A stretch of 64,000 nucleotides of DNA from JACCTU01 sp963737405 (GTDB lineage: Bacteria > Actinomycetota > Thermoleophilia > Gaiellales > Gaiellaceae). The notes under the pieces were generated by a model that did not search any database, had not been told where the DNA came from, and worked only from the letters and a program-made list of their open reading frames with translations. The translations under genes were made by a program, and so were the position numbers. The stretch lies in assembly GCA_963737405.1 (NCBI GenBank), contig CAVTSL010000008.1:62001-126000 (forward strand). Reading direction: 5' to 3'. This document shows positions 16,522 through 24,634 of the stretch, in pieces (the first letter of the stretch is position 1; the number at the start of each line of letters is the position of its first letter).

Positions 16522-18299
16522 GCCGCTTCTCGGCACGTGCCGTTCTCCCCTCAGCGCTGCCCGAGATCGAACCGAAGCGAGAGCGATATGACGACTCCGC
16601 GCCGGTCCCGATCCTCGAAGCCCGACGCGGCGGCTACGCCGAATGGCTCGAGACCGTCGTTCACCGGGCGTACCCGTTCGCCGCGTCGTACACGGTTGCG
16701 AACCTCCTGTCGTTCGTGGTCATCGCGATCGCAGTGATCGTCGGGCTGCTCGTGACGAAGGTCGTTCTGCAGATCGGCGGGCTGCAAGCGCTCGACGAGC
16801 GGTTTCCTGAGTGGCTCGTGTCCCAGAGGACGCCGCGACTCGACGACATCTCGTACTACGTGTCGGCGATCGGCGCGCCCGTTCTCATCCTCGTCGTCGC
16901 GAGCACGGTGATCTATTTCGCCATCCGACGGAACTGGCGCATCGCCGGCTTCCTGCTGACCGCGATCGTCATCGAAGTGACCACGTACCGGCTGATCGCC
17001 GGAGCCGTCGGGCGCTCGCGCCCGGACGTCCCGCAGCTCGACAACCTGAACCCCCAGCACAGCTTCCCCTCCGGCCACGTCGCCGCCTCCGTCGCCGTCT
17101 ACTGCGGCATCGCGATGCTGCTGACCTCGAAGTTCCACAACACGTGGGTGCGAATCGCGATCTGGACCGTTGCGATCTCGATTCCTGTCAGCGTCGCCCT
17201 GTCGCGGATGTACCGCGGTGAGCATCATCCCGTCGACGTCATCGCCGGCGCGTTGCTCGGAGTCGGTGCACTTCTCGTCGCCGTCCTCGCGACGCGTACC
17301 GGCATCGTCGCCGCGGAGCGGCGCCAACAGCGTCCCGGCAGTGGGACCTGCGTCATGACGACGATCGCGCCCGTCCGAACGCCGCCTGCCGCCGACGAAG
17401 AGACGAGCCCGCGTACGAGCACGATCGCGGTGGTCGCCAACTCGAGCAAGACGCTCGGCGGCGGGTTGTCCGAGCTGCGTCGGGTCCTCGCGCGCGAAGG
17501 AGTATCCGATCCGATCTGGCACGAGGTGGCGAAGAGCCGCGACGCGCCCGAGCGGGTTCGAGAAGCGCTCGACGCAGGCGCCGAGCTGGTCTTCGTCTGG
17601 GGCGGCGACGGGATGGTGCAGCGCTGCGTCGGCGCCCTCGCGAACACGCCGGCAACGCTCGCCGTGCTGCCCGCCGGCACGGCGAACCTGTTCGCGTCGA
17701 ACCTCAACATCCCGACCAACATCGAACGAGCCGTCGCGATCGGGCTTCGCGGGCCGCGGAAGAGGTTCGACATCGGCCGCATGAACGGGGAGGCGTTCGC
17801 GGTCTTCGCCGGAGCCGGCTTCGAGGCGTTGATGGTCAGGGATGCGAGCCGCAAGGTGAAGAGCCGGATCGGTCGCGCCGCCTACGTCTACTCGGGCGCG
17901 AAGAACCTCGGCGCCAAGTCGTTCATGGCGAGAATCGACGTCGACGGCAAGCGGTGGTACGAGGGGACGGCGAGCTGCATCCTGTTCGGGAACGTCCGCA
18001 CGATCTCCGGCGGGCTCGAGCTGTTCAAGGGCGCCCGGCCCGACGACGGCATCCTCGATCTGGGCGTCGTGACCGCGGACACGCGCGTCGAGTGGATGCG
18101 GACGCTGGGCAAGGCCGTGCGCGGCAAGGCGAGGAAGTCGCGATTCGTCAAGACGACGAAGGGGCGCTCGGTGAAGATCAAGATGAGCCGCAAGGTGCTG
18201 TACGAGGTCGACGGCGGCGCCCGGGAGAAGAAGAAGACGCTCCGGGTCGAGGTCGAGCCCGGCGCCGTGAACGTCTGCGTTCCCGAGTCGTCGACGTAG
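16518..18299 (+). CDS. Bifunctional PAP2 phosphatase / diacylglycerol-kinase-family protein
   Basis: A 593-residue fusion. Residues ~50-265 form a membrane PAP2 phosphatase with five to six helices and its three motifs: GRSRP, PSGH and SRMYRGEHHPVDV. After a linker, residues ~295-590 form a lipid-kinase domain with VVANSSKTLGGG, WGGDGMVQRC and LPAGTANLFASNLNI. The active sites could act in opposite directions on lipid phosphates, or the kinase could use the lipid freed by the phosphatase; the fused family is known but its substrate is not. The ATG at 16518 has GGAGG seven bases upstream. An internal ATG at 17355 has only a weak ribosome-binding site, so a true fusion is likely. The C-terminus is very basic. 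Confidence 0.88.
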   Translation: MSRFSARAVLPSALPEIEPKRERYDDSAPVPILEARRGGYAEWLETVVHRAYPFAASYTVANLLSFVVIAIAVIVGLLVTKVVLQIGGLQALDERFPEWLVSQRTPRLDDISYYVSAIGAPVLILVVASTVIYFAIRRNWRIAGFLLTAIVIEVTTYRLIAGAVGRSRPDVPQLDNLNPQHSFPSGHVAASVAVYCGIAMLLTSKFHNTWVRIAIWTVAISIPVSVALSRMYRGEHHPVDVIAGALLGVGALLVAVLATRTGIVAAERRQQRPGSGTCVMTTIAPVRTPPAADEETSPRTSTIAVVANSSKTLGGGLSELRRVLAREGVSDPIWHEVAKSRDAPERVREALDAGAELVFVWGGDGMVQRCVGALANTPATLAVLPAGTANLFASNLNIPTNIERAVAIGLRGPRKRFDIGRMNGEAFAVFAGAGFEALMVRDASRKVKSRIGRAAYVYSGAKNLGAKSFMARIDVDGKRWYEGTASCILFGNVRTISGGLELFKGARPDDGILDLGVVTADTRVEWMRTLGKAVRGKARKSRFVKTTKGRSVKIKMSRKVLYEVDGGAREKKKTLRVEVEPGAVNVCVPESST

Positions 18300-18356
18300 C
18301 CCGTTGACGATGCGGGCGACTGCGAACGAGCCGTCGCACGCAAGCCGCGCGCGACC

Positions 18357-19154
18357 GTGAGCCACGCCGCGCCGGTCACCGCGAACGTGCCTGAGCGCGC
18401 AGACGAACGCGCCGACCGGATCGCGCGCTGGTTCGAGGTGCCGGTGCTCACGGCCGCGCTCCTCACGATCCCGGTGCTCGCGATCGAGCAGTCCGGTCTG
18501 AGCGATGCCTGGCAGCGCCTGGCGGAAGTGTTGAACTGGCTGATCTGGGGCGTCTTCTTCCTCGAGCTCGTGACGATGCTCGCAGTCGTGCCGAACCGCT
18601 GGGCCTGGCTCCGCGGGCACACGCTCGAGCTTGCGATCGTCACGCTGACGCCGCCGTTTCTCCCCGCGAGCCTCCAGGCTCTCCGGGTCTTCCGCCTCCT
18701 GCGGCTGCTCCCGCTTCTGCGGCTCGCGTCGGTGACGCACCGCACCTTCCCCGCGGACGGTGTGCGCCACGCCGCGCTGCTCGCGCTCCTGGCCGTGCTC
18801 GGCGGAGGCGCCGCCTTCGCTGCCGCCGAGGGAAACGACGTGTCCACCTGGGACGGGCTCTGGTGGTCGGTGACGACGATGAGCACCGTCGGCTACGGCG
18901 ACGTCGTTCCGCAGACCGGTCTCGGACGCGCGATCGCGATCGTCGTGATGCTCACCGGGATCGGCTTCATCGCCGTCCTGACGGCGGCCCTCGCGGAGCG
19001 TCTCGTGCGCCGCCGCGTGATCGAGGAGACCGAGGTCGTCACGCAGGACGTCGAGGACTCCGAGGCGGCCGTCGTGCTCGAGCTGCGAGAGATCACGCAG
19101 CGGCTCAAAGCGCTCGAGGAGCAGCTCAGCGCCCGGGCCAGAGGAAGCGCGTGA
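18357..19154 (+). CDS. Voltage-gated-type potassium channel
   Basis: A 265-residue ion channel subunit. An S1-S4-like part includes the Arg-bearing helix LQALRVFRLLRLLPLLRL, then comes the pore: outer helix, pore loop WWSVTTMSTVGYGD with the potassium selectivity filter TVGYGD at residues 177-182, and the inner helix. A C-terminal coiled coil (LELREITQRLKALEEQL) probably drives tetramer formation. The start is a GTG 57 bases after the PAP2/lipid-kinase stop, without a clear ribosome-binding site. Conduction of K+ is inferred from the filter; gating is unknown. Confidence 0.9.
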   Translation: MSHAAPVTANVPERADERADRIARWFEVPVLTAALLTIPVLAIEQSGLSDAWQRLAEVLNWLIWGVFFLELVTMLAVVPNRWAWLRGHTLELAIVTLTPPFLPASLQALRVFRLLRLLPLLRLASVTHRTFPADGVRHAALLALLAVLGGGAAFAAAEGNDVSTWDGLWWSVTTMSTVGYGDVVPQTGLGRAIAIVVMLTGIGFIAVLTAALAERLVRRRVIEETEVVTQDVEDSEAAVVLELREITQRLKALEEQLSARARGSA

Positions 19155-19242
19155 GCGGCCGAATCACAAGAAAACCGTCCTCTCGACGGCAAGTTTCCCG
19201 GCTCCTGCAACGTCAGCGCCGATGCGACGTTGTGGAGACTCC

Positions 19243-19833
19243 ATGAGTCACCGCAAGACCGACCACCTGCGCGTATTGATCGCGAACGAGCGCGAGGATC
19301 GTCTGGGGCTCGTCGCCGCTACGGTCGCGGCGCTCGGGCACGAGGTCATCGCGCGCGAGGTCGACGTCGACGACGTCGGCCCGGTCACCGCGAGAGACCG
19401 TCCTGACGTGGCGCTCGTCGGCCTCGGCGAGAGCTCCGACCACGCGCTGACGCTCGTCGAGCGGATCGTGCGCGAGGCCGCGTGCCCAGTCATCGCGCTG
19501 CTGCACGCTCCCGACCCCGAGTTCCTGAAGCAGGCGTCCGAGCGCGGGATCTTCGCCTACGTCACCGACGCCGCGGGCGAGGACTGGCAGAGCTCGATCG
19601 ACATCGTCCTTCGCCGCTTCGCCGACTACCGCGACCTCGAGAGCGCGTTCGGCCGCCGCGCAGTCACGGAGCGCGCGAAGGGCATCCTGATGGAGCGTCA
19701 CTCGATCGACGAGGTTGGGGCCTTCGACATGCTGCGCAACCACGCCCGCGACACGAATCGCAAGCTCGTCGACGTGGCGTCGGCGGTCGCCGACGGCCAT
19801 CATCTGCTGCCGCGCCAGCCGGCGCGGGTCTAG
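19243..19833 (+). CDS. ANTAR-domain response regulator
   Basis: A 196-residue protein: an N-terminal receiver-like domain (LRVLIANEREDRLGL; RPDVALVGLG at the phospho-acceptor strand, where the usual Asp is replaced by Gly) and a C-terminal ANTAR domain (RRAVTERAKGILMERHSIDEVGAFDML), which binds paired RNA hairpins and prevents transcription termination. The receiver looks unable to take a phosphate in the usual way. The ATG at 19243 has GGAG five bases upstream, preferred over a GTG at 19222. It ends tail-to-tail with the PfkB gene sharing CTAG. The promoter region carries TTTCCCGGCTCC, resembling part of the motif at 12096-12269. Confidence 0.85.
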   Translation: MSHRKTDHLRVLIANEREDRLGLVAATVAALGHEVIAREVDVDDVGPVTARDRPDVALVGLGESSDHALTLVERIVREAACPVIALLHAPDPEFLKQASERGIFAYVTDAAGEDWQSSIDIVLRRFADYRDLESAFGRRAVTERAKGILMERHSIDEVGAFDMLRNHARDTNRKLVDVASAVADGHHLLPRQPARV

Positions 19834-20654
19834 TCGTCGAGGTCGTCCGCCGAGAGCTGTCCCTCGTAGGCGCCCTGCCCCGTCATGACCGCTGCACCGC
19901 AGCGCGACGCGAGCTCGAGCGCCTGCTCCCGCTCCATGCCCCTCCCGAGCGCGAACGTCAGGCCCGCCGCGAAGGAGTCGCCGGCGCCGTATGCGTCCGA
20001 GACCGTCCCCGGAAGCGGGGCGGCGCGGAAGGGCCCTCCCGGCTGCGTCCAGCCGCCGAGCGAGCCGGCCGTCGAGACGACGAGCTTCGGCGGCGGCTCG
20101 AGGTCACCCGGCTGGTACTGCTCGCTCATGTCCTCCCCGCTCCCGACGAGCGCGTCGATCTCGACTCCTGCGCGGCGGAGCGTCGAGAGCTCCCGCGAGG
20201 TCGCGACGAGCATGCGGGCGCGCCGCGCAGCCTCGAGCGCGCCGACGTCCCCCGCGGTGAAGTAGACGGCGTCGCAGCGGGCGAGCTCGAGCCACGGCAG
20301 GCGGTCGCTCGTGCTCGGGTGGAGCTTCTCGCTGAGCACGGTGATCGTCCGCTCGCCGACCGCGTCGATGAACGTGAACCCGCGCCGGGTGGGCTTCGGG
20401 ACGAACTCGGCCTCGACCTGCACCCCCTGCTCGGAGAGCTGCGCCTTCGAGCGCCGCCCGAGCTCGTCGTCTCCGAGGAGCGTGTAGAAGATGCAGCCGC
20501 CGTTCAGCTTCGCGAGCTGCACCGCGGCGACCGCGCCGCCGCCGGCGGCCTCCTCCCAGGTCTCCTGGGCCGCCACGATCTCCCCCGCGGCGGGAACGTG
20601 CTCGACCCGCGCGAACTGGATCCACTCGACGTGGCCGACGACGGCGACCTGCAC
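19830..20654 (-). CDS. PfkB/ribokinase-family carbohydrate kinase
   Basis: A 274-residue cytoplasmic sugar or nucleoside kinase. Visible features are VAVVGHVEW at the first strand, the glycine-rich EAAGGGAVAAVQLAKLNG near residue 40, and the C-terminal ATP/catalytic signature SDAYGAGDSFAAGLTFAL, where Asp of GAGD is the catalytic base. The GTG at 20654 aligns with the usual start; upstream GTG (20669) and TTG (20693) codons are possible but add residues unlike the family. The substrate cannot be told. It is divergent from the sigma-factor gene and shares CTAG at the stop with the ANTAR gene. Confidence 0.85.
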   Translation of the reverse strand: MQVAVVGHVEWIQFARVEHVPAAGEIVAAQETWEEAAGGGAVAAVQLAKLNGGCIFYTLLGDDELGRRSKAQLSEQGVQVEAEFVPKPTRRGFTFIDAVGERTITVLSEKLHPSTSDRLPWLELARCDAVYFTAGDVGALEAARRARMLVATSRELSTLRRAGVEIDALVGSGEDMSEQYQPGDLEPPPKLVVSTAGSLGGWTQPGGPFRAAPLPGTVSDAYGAGDSFAAGLTFALGRGMEREQALELASRCGAAVMTGQGAYEGQLSADDLDD

Positions 20655-20697
20655 GGCGCGAAGTCTCACATCTGGGCGCGGTCGGCCGTTCAAGACA

Positions 20698-21165
20698 ATG
20701 ATGGAAGCCGTGGTCGTCCCGCCCTTCGAGCGCTTCTACGTCGAGCACCGCGACGGTGTGTTCGCGTTCCTCATCCGGCGGCTCGGACGCGATCGCGCCG
20801 AGGACGCGTTCCAGGAGACGTTCCTCCGCGCGCTGCGGAGCTACGGCTCGCTGACGCATGCATCGAACCTCCGCGCGTGGGTGTTCACGATCGCGGCGCG
20901 CGTCGCCGTGGACGACTACCGGCGCCGGCGCCCGGAGCCGCTCGACGGTGAGCCGGCGAGCGAGGACAGCCGGCCGCCGTACGCCGAGCTCGAGCACCTC
21001 GCCGACGGTCTCCCACCGAAGGAACGGGTCGCGGTCGTGCTCCGCTACGGCTACGACCTGGAGTACGCGGACATCGCCAACGCGCTCGGCTCGAGCGAGG
21101 AGGCGGCCCGCCAGGCGGCGTCCTCGGGCGTCCGGCGGCTACGACGAAAAGGAGTGCAGCTGTGA
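20698..21165 (+). CDS. ECF-type RNA polymerase sigma factor
   Basis: A 155-residue sigma factor with region 2 (FYVEHRDGVFAFLIRRLGRDRAEDAFQETFLRALR) and region 4 (LPPKERVAVVLRYGYDLEYADIANALGSSEEAARQAAS). It lacks a visible anti-sigma gene; instead the GTG of ogt overlaps its stop (GTGA), and a zinc-ribbon gene overlaps ogt in turn. That link suggests it answers alkylation or related DNA damage, but the inference is from position only. Two ATG codons stand in tandem at 20698 and 20701; no ribosome-binding site is visible. Confidence 0.85.
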   Translation: MMEAVVVPPFERFYVEHRDGVFAFLIRRLGRDRAEDAFQETFLRALRSYGSLTHASNLRAWVFTIAARVAVDDYRRRRPEPLDGEPASEDSRPPYAELEHLADGLPPKERVAVVLRYGYDLEYADIANALGSSEEAARQAASSGVRRLRRKGVQL

Positions 21166-21731
21166 ACGTCTCAGAAGATCTCGACCGGCGGTTCCGCGAG
21201 CGCGCGGCCGCGGAAGGAGCGCTCGACGTCGCCTACGACTTCGTCGACACGCCCATCGGCTCGCTCCTGGTGGCCAAGACGGACCGCGGCCTCTGCCGCA
21301 TCGGGTTCGATCCCGAGCCCGAGCGGGACCTCGATCCCCTCGCGCAGCTCTTCGGGGCGAAGGTGCTCCGCGCGCCGAAGGCGCTGGACGAGCCGAAGCG
21401 CGAGCTGGACGAGTACTTCGCCGGCAACCGGACCGTGTTCGAGGTGCCGGTCGACGTCGTGTTCGACTCGTTCCGCCTCCGCGTGATGGACGAGCTCGCC
21501 CGCGTGCCCTACGGCTCGGTCACGACGTACGGCGCGCTCGCGGCGAAGGCCGGGAACCCGCGCGCGGCCCGTGCGGTCGGGATGTTCATGAACCGCAACC
21601 CGATCCCGATCGTCCTGCCGTGCCACCGGGTCGTCGGCGCAAGCGGCAGTCTCGTCGGCTACGGGGGCGGCCTGGAGCGAAAGGAGCGGTTGCTGCAACT
21701 GGAGGGCGCGTCGCTTACGCTTCCGGTGTGA
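21162..21731 (+). CDS. ogt: Methylated-DNA-[protein]-cysteine S-methyltransferase
   Basis: Suicide DNA-repair protein that removes alkyl groups from O6 of guanine by transfer to its own cysteine. The active-site motif PCHRV is intact (Cys154), followed by the conserved SLVGYGGGLERKERLL; the N-terminal domain (FVDTPIGSLLVAKTDRGLCRIGF) is also typical. Length is 189 residues. The GTG start overlaps the sigma-factor stop and its stop overlaps the next gene's GTG, giving a three-gene chain. The helix-turn-helix segment VPYGSVTTYGALAAKAG is present. Confidence 0.94.
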   Translation: MNVSEDLDRRFRERAAAEGALDVAYDFVDTPIGSLLVAKTDRGLCRIGFDPEPERDLDPLAQLFGAKVLRAPKALDEPKRELDEYFAGNRTVFEVPVDVVFDSFRLRVMDELARVPYGSVTTYGALAAKAGNPRAARAVGMFMNRNPIPIVLPCHRVVGASGSLVGYGGGLERKERLLQLEGASLTLPV

Positions 21732-22060
21732 GCTGCGTCCACTGTGGGCAGCAGGTCCAGCCGGCCTTCCGGTACTGCCCCTGGTGCGGCTCCGCGCAGC
21801 GCAGGAAGCTCGTCGAGTTCTTCCTCGGGCACGAGTCGCTCGACCCGGGCCGGTCGCTCCGTGTCTCGCGCTACTTCCGGACGAGCGACCAAGAGCCGAA
21901 CGTGCGCTTCAGCGTCTGGAGCGAGGACGGCGTCGCCGAGGCCGCGGTCTCGATCGACGAGGAGGAAGCCACGCGGCTCGGGACGTTCCTGCGGCCGCCG
22001 CCGCGACCGCGTGGACTCCGCGAGCTCGTCGAGCATCTCTACTCGCGCAGCAGCCGGTAG
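21728..22060 (+). CDS. Zinc-ribbon protein
   Basis: A 110-residue protein that begins with a zinc ribbon, CVHCGQQVQPAFRYCPWCG (two CxxC pairs), followed by a short unrecognised domain ending in a helix (LRELVEHLYSRSSR). The GTG overlaps the ogt stop (GTGTGA), so it is translated with ogt and the sigma factor. It might bind nucleic acid or sense metals or redox state in that unit; nothing more can be said. Its 3' end overlaps the convergent regulator gene by 22 bases. Confidence 0.75.
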   Translation: MSCVHCGQQVQPAFRYCPWCGSAQRRKLVEFFLGHESLDPGRSLRVSRYFRTSDQEPNVRFSVWSEDGVAEAAVSIDEEEATRLGTFLRPPPRPRGLRELVEHLYSRSSR

Positions 22061-22737
22061 CCGAAGCCCCACACGTTCACGACGTACGTCCCTCCGTCGA
22101 CCTCGCCGAGCTTTCGCCGCAGGCGCGAGGCGTGCGAGTCGAGCGTGCGTGTCCGAGCGGGCGACCGGAACCCCCACACGTCGCGGAGCAGCTCGTGCTT
22201 CGCGTAGACGCGCTGCGGCTCCTCGGCGAGCTTCGCGAGCAGCTCGAACTCCTTCCCGGAGAGCACGACCGGTTGGCCCTGCACGGTGACGCGTCGCGTC
22301 GCGCGATCGACCACGACGTCCCCGGCGGCGAGACGGTCGCGATGCGTGCGCCACGCGCGACGCAGGACGGCGCGGATGCGCGCGAGCAGCTCGTCGTAGA
22401 CGAAAGGCTTGTCGACGTAGTCGTCGAAGCCGCGGTCGAGCGCGCGGACCCGGTCCACGGCGTCCCCGTCGGGCTCGCCGAGCAGGATCAGCGGGACGTC
22501 GCGGTTCCAGCTCCGGCCCGGCTCGCCCTCGCGCAGGCGGCGGCAGAGCTCGAGCCCCGTGGCGTCAGGCAGCGGCGTTCCGACGACGACGAGATCGGGC
22601 CGGGCGCGCTCCGCGAGCTCGAGCGCCTCACCGCACGCGGAGGCCCCGACGACCTCGTACCCGTCCTGCGCGAGCTGTCGTGCGAGGAAGCCGCGCGTGG
22701 CGTGTTCCGATTCGGCGAGGAGAACGGCGTCGGGCAC
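22039..22737 (-). CDS. OmpR/PhoB-type regulator with a pseudo-receiver domain
   Basis: A 232-residue regulator. The N-terminal half has the receiver fold, but the phospho-acceptor position is Gly53 (PDLVVVGTPLPD instead of the usual LD pair) and the switch Thr/Ser is also missing (LILLGEPDG); the conserved Lys in YVDKPF remains. The C-terminal half is a normal winged-helix domain (LSGKEFELLAKLAEEPQRVYAKHELLRDVWG, then RTLDSHASRLRRKLG). It should bind DNA without Asp phosphorylation. The GTG at 22737 follows a TACGTT box by seven bases with no ribosome-binding site, suggesting a leaderless mRNA. No kinase gene is adjacent. Confidence 0.85.
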   Translation of the reverse strand: MPDAVLLAESEHATRGFLARQLAQDGYEVVGASACGEALELAERARPDLVVVGTPLPDATGLELCRRLREGEPGRSWNRDVPLILLGEPDGDAVDRVRALDRGFDDYVDKPFVYDELLARIRAVLRRAWRTHRDRLAAGDVVVDRATRRVTVQGQPVVLSGKEFELLAKLAEEPQRVYAKHELLRDVWGFRSPARTRTLDSHASRLRRKLGEVDGGTYVVNVWGFGYRLLRE

Positions 22738-22832
22738 GCCGGCGAACGTAGCAACGGCCTTCTCGCCGGTCGAGATGTCCTTTCGCGCGAGAGTGCGTCG
22801 AGTTGTCGACAGTCGTCCCGTAGAGTCGAGTG

Positions 22833-23768
22833 ATGCGAGTGACGCGCGGTCGTGCGACGGCGGTGATCGCCGCAACGGCGGCGCTCGTGCCCGCGCTCGC
22901 GCTCGGCGCGACGCCGGGCTGGCAGAAAGGCGAGGCGCTTCCGCTCCCGCGGACCGAGGTCGCCGCCGCGCGCAACGGCAACGAGCTCGTCGTCGTCGGC
23001 GGCTACCTGCCGTGGGGCGACACGTCGGCGCAGGCGGACGCATACTCGCCCGCGCAGCGCCGCTGGCGCCGGCTCCCCGACCTCCCCGTCGCCGTGAACC
23101 ACGCGATGGCCGCGACCTGGCGAGGCAAGGCCGTCGTCGCGGGCGGCTACACGGGCCGGAACGCGCCGAGCGACCGCGCGTTCGTGCTCGAAGCCGGTGA
23201 CTGGCGAGAGCTCCCCCGGCTGCCGCAGCCGCGCGCCGCCGGCGGGGCAGCCGTGATCCGCGACACGCTCTACGTCGTCGCCGGGGTCGGCCCGAACGGC
23301 CTTGCCCGCACGTCGTTCGCGCTCGACCTCCGGAGGAACCGCTGGCGCACGATCCCGTCGCCGACGCCGCGCGAGCACCTCGCCGTCGCCGCGACCGGCG
23401 GCCGCGTCTACGCGCTCGCAGGACGGACGGCGGGCCTGGACACGAACCGCCGGACGCTCGAGAGCTGGGCGCCGGGAGCGCGCCGCTGGACGGCGCTGCC
23501 GCGCGTGCCGGCCTCGCGCGGCGGTACCGGCGCGACGGCGGTCGGCCGGACGATCGTCTCGATCGGGGGCGAGCAGCCGGGCGGCACGATCAGGACGGTC
23601 TACGCGTACGACACGAGGACGAGGCGCTGGCGCCGGCTGCCGGACCTCCCCACCCCGCGACACGGGCTCGGCGTCGTCGCGACGGGCCGCTCCGTCTACG
23701 CGATCGCCGGCGGGCCGCAACCCGGGCTGACGACGTCGGGCGCGGTCGAGTTCTTCACGCTCCCGTGA
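22833..23768 (+). CDS. Secreted Kelch-repeat beta-propeller protein
   Basis: A 311-residue protein with a signal peptide (about residues 1-27, ending GATPGW) followed by five to six Kelch repeats, recognisable from recurring VVGG, VVAGG, VVAG, ALAG, SIGG and AIAGG strands followed by W-R-RLP (WRRLPDLP occurs twice). Such propellers usually bind ligands or carry oxidase sites; no catalytic residues can be assigned. The ATG at 22833 lies six bases after a TAGAGT box, so translation is probably leaderless. Its stop overlaps the GTG of the hydrolase gene, so the two are co-expressed. Confidence 0.85.
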   Translation: MRVTRGRATAVIAATAALVPALALGATPGWQKGEALPLPRTEVAAARNGNELVVVGGYLPWGDTSAQADAYSPAQRRWRRLPDLPVAVNHAMAATWRGKAVVAGGYTGRNAPSDRAFVLEAGDWRELPRLPQPRAAGGAAVIRDTLYVVAGVGPNGLARTSFALDLRRNRWRTIPSPTPREHLAVAATGGRVYALAGRTAGLDTNRRTLESWAPGARRWTALPRVPASRGGTGATAVGRTIVSIGGEQPGGTIRTVYAYDTRTRRWRRLPDLPTPRHGLGVVATGRSVYAIAGGPQPGLTTSGAVEFFTLP

Positions 23769-24631
23769 CGCCGCTCGAGCTGCGGGCGAACGGGATCCGC
23801 TTCGCCGCGCTGGCCGACGGCCCGGAGGACGGTCCGCTCGTGCTCCTCCTGCACGGCTTCCCCGAGCTCTCGCGCTCCTGGCGGAACCAGCTCCCCGCCC
23901 TCGCGGCGGCCGGGTACCGCGCCGTCGCGCCGGACCTGCGCGGGTACGGCGGGACGGAGTCGCGCGGCCCGTACGACCTCACGACGCTCGGCGCCGACGC
24001 CGCGGGGCTGATCGAGGCGCTCGGGCGGGAGTCCGCCGTCGTCGTCGGCCACGACTGGGGCGGCGTCACCGCGTGGGCGGTCGCGCACCTCCATCGCGAC
24101 CGCGTCGAGCGGCTCGTCGTGATGAACGCGCCGCACCCGCGAGCGCTCCGCGACGAGATGCGCGCGAGCGGCGAGCAGCGCAAGCGCTCGCGCTACATCT
24201 TCCGCTTCCAGATCCCGGTGCTGCCGGAACGGCGGCTGTCACGCGACCGCGGCGCCCAGATCGCGCGAGCGCTCCGCGGTGGGTCGCACGTGCGCGAGGT
24301 GTGGACGCCCGAGGAGCTCGAGCACTACCGGAACGCGTTCGACGAGCCGCGGAAGCTCCGCGGACCGCTCGCGTACTACCGCACGGGGTTCCGCAACGCG
24401 CTGCTCCGACGCCGCGTCGGCCTCGGCGGCCCCGTCGAGGTGCCGACGCTCGTGATCTGGGGCATGCACGACCGCTTCCTCTCGCCGACCTTCGCGGACG
24501 AGGAGAACCTGAAGCGCTACGCGCCGGACGTCACGGTCGTTCGGATCGAGGAGGCCGGGCACTTCGTCCAGAACGAGGCGCCGGAGCAGGTGAACGCCGC
24601 CCTGCTCAGCTGGCTCGACGGAACCCGCTGA
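23765..24631 (+). CDS. Alpha/beta hydrolase, epoxide-hydrolase-like
   Basis: A 288-residue alpha/beta hydrolase. The oxyanion motif HGFPE, the nucleophile elbow GHDWGG (Asp as nucleophile), the charge-relay Asp in WGMHDRF and the His in EAGHFVQNEAP form the expected triad; a cap tyrosine in LAYYR fits an epoxide hydrolase. Haloalkane dehalogenases share the Asp nucleophile, but HGFPE and the cap tyrosine favour epoxide hydrolysis. The GTG overlaps the Kelch gene stop. No signal peptide, so cytoplasmic, unlike its partner. Confidence 0.87.
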   Translation: MTPLELRANGIRFAALADGPEDGPLVLLLHGFPELSRSWRNQLPALAAAGYRAVAPDLRGYGGTESRGPYDLTTLGADAAGLIEALGRESAVVVGHDWGGVTAWAVAHLHRDRVERLVVMNAPHPRALRDEMRASGEQRKRSRYIFRFQIPVLPERRLSRDRGAQIARALRGGSHVREVWTPEELEHYRNAFDEPRKLRGPLAYYRTGFRNALLRRRVGLGGPVEVPTLVIWGMHDRFLSPTFADEENLKRYAPDVTVVRIEEAGHFVQNEAPEQVNAALLSWLDGTR

Positions 24632-24634
24632 CCG

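Noticed and set aside
17355..18299. Separate lipid-kinase gene starting at the internal ATG
   Set aside because: Ribosome-binding site is weak, no stop separates the halves, and the PAP2/lipid-kinase fusion is a known architecture.
21290..21320. GGTTCGATCCCGAG resembling a tRNA T-arm
   Set aside because: It lies within ogt coding sequence, with no acceptor stem or anticodon arm around it.
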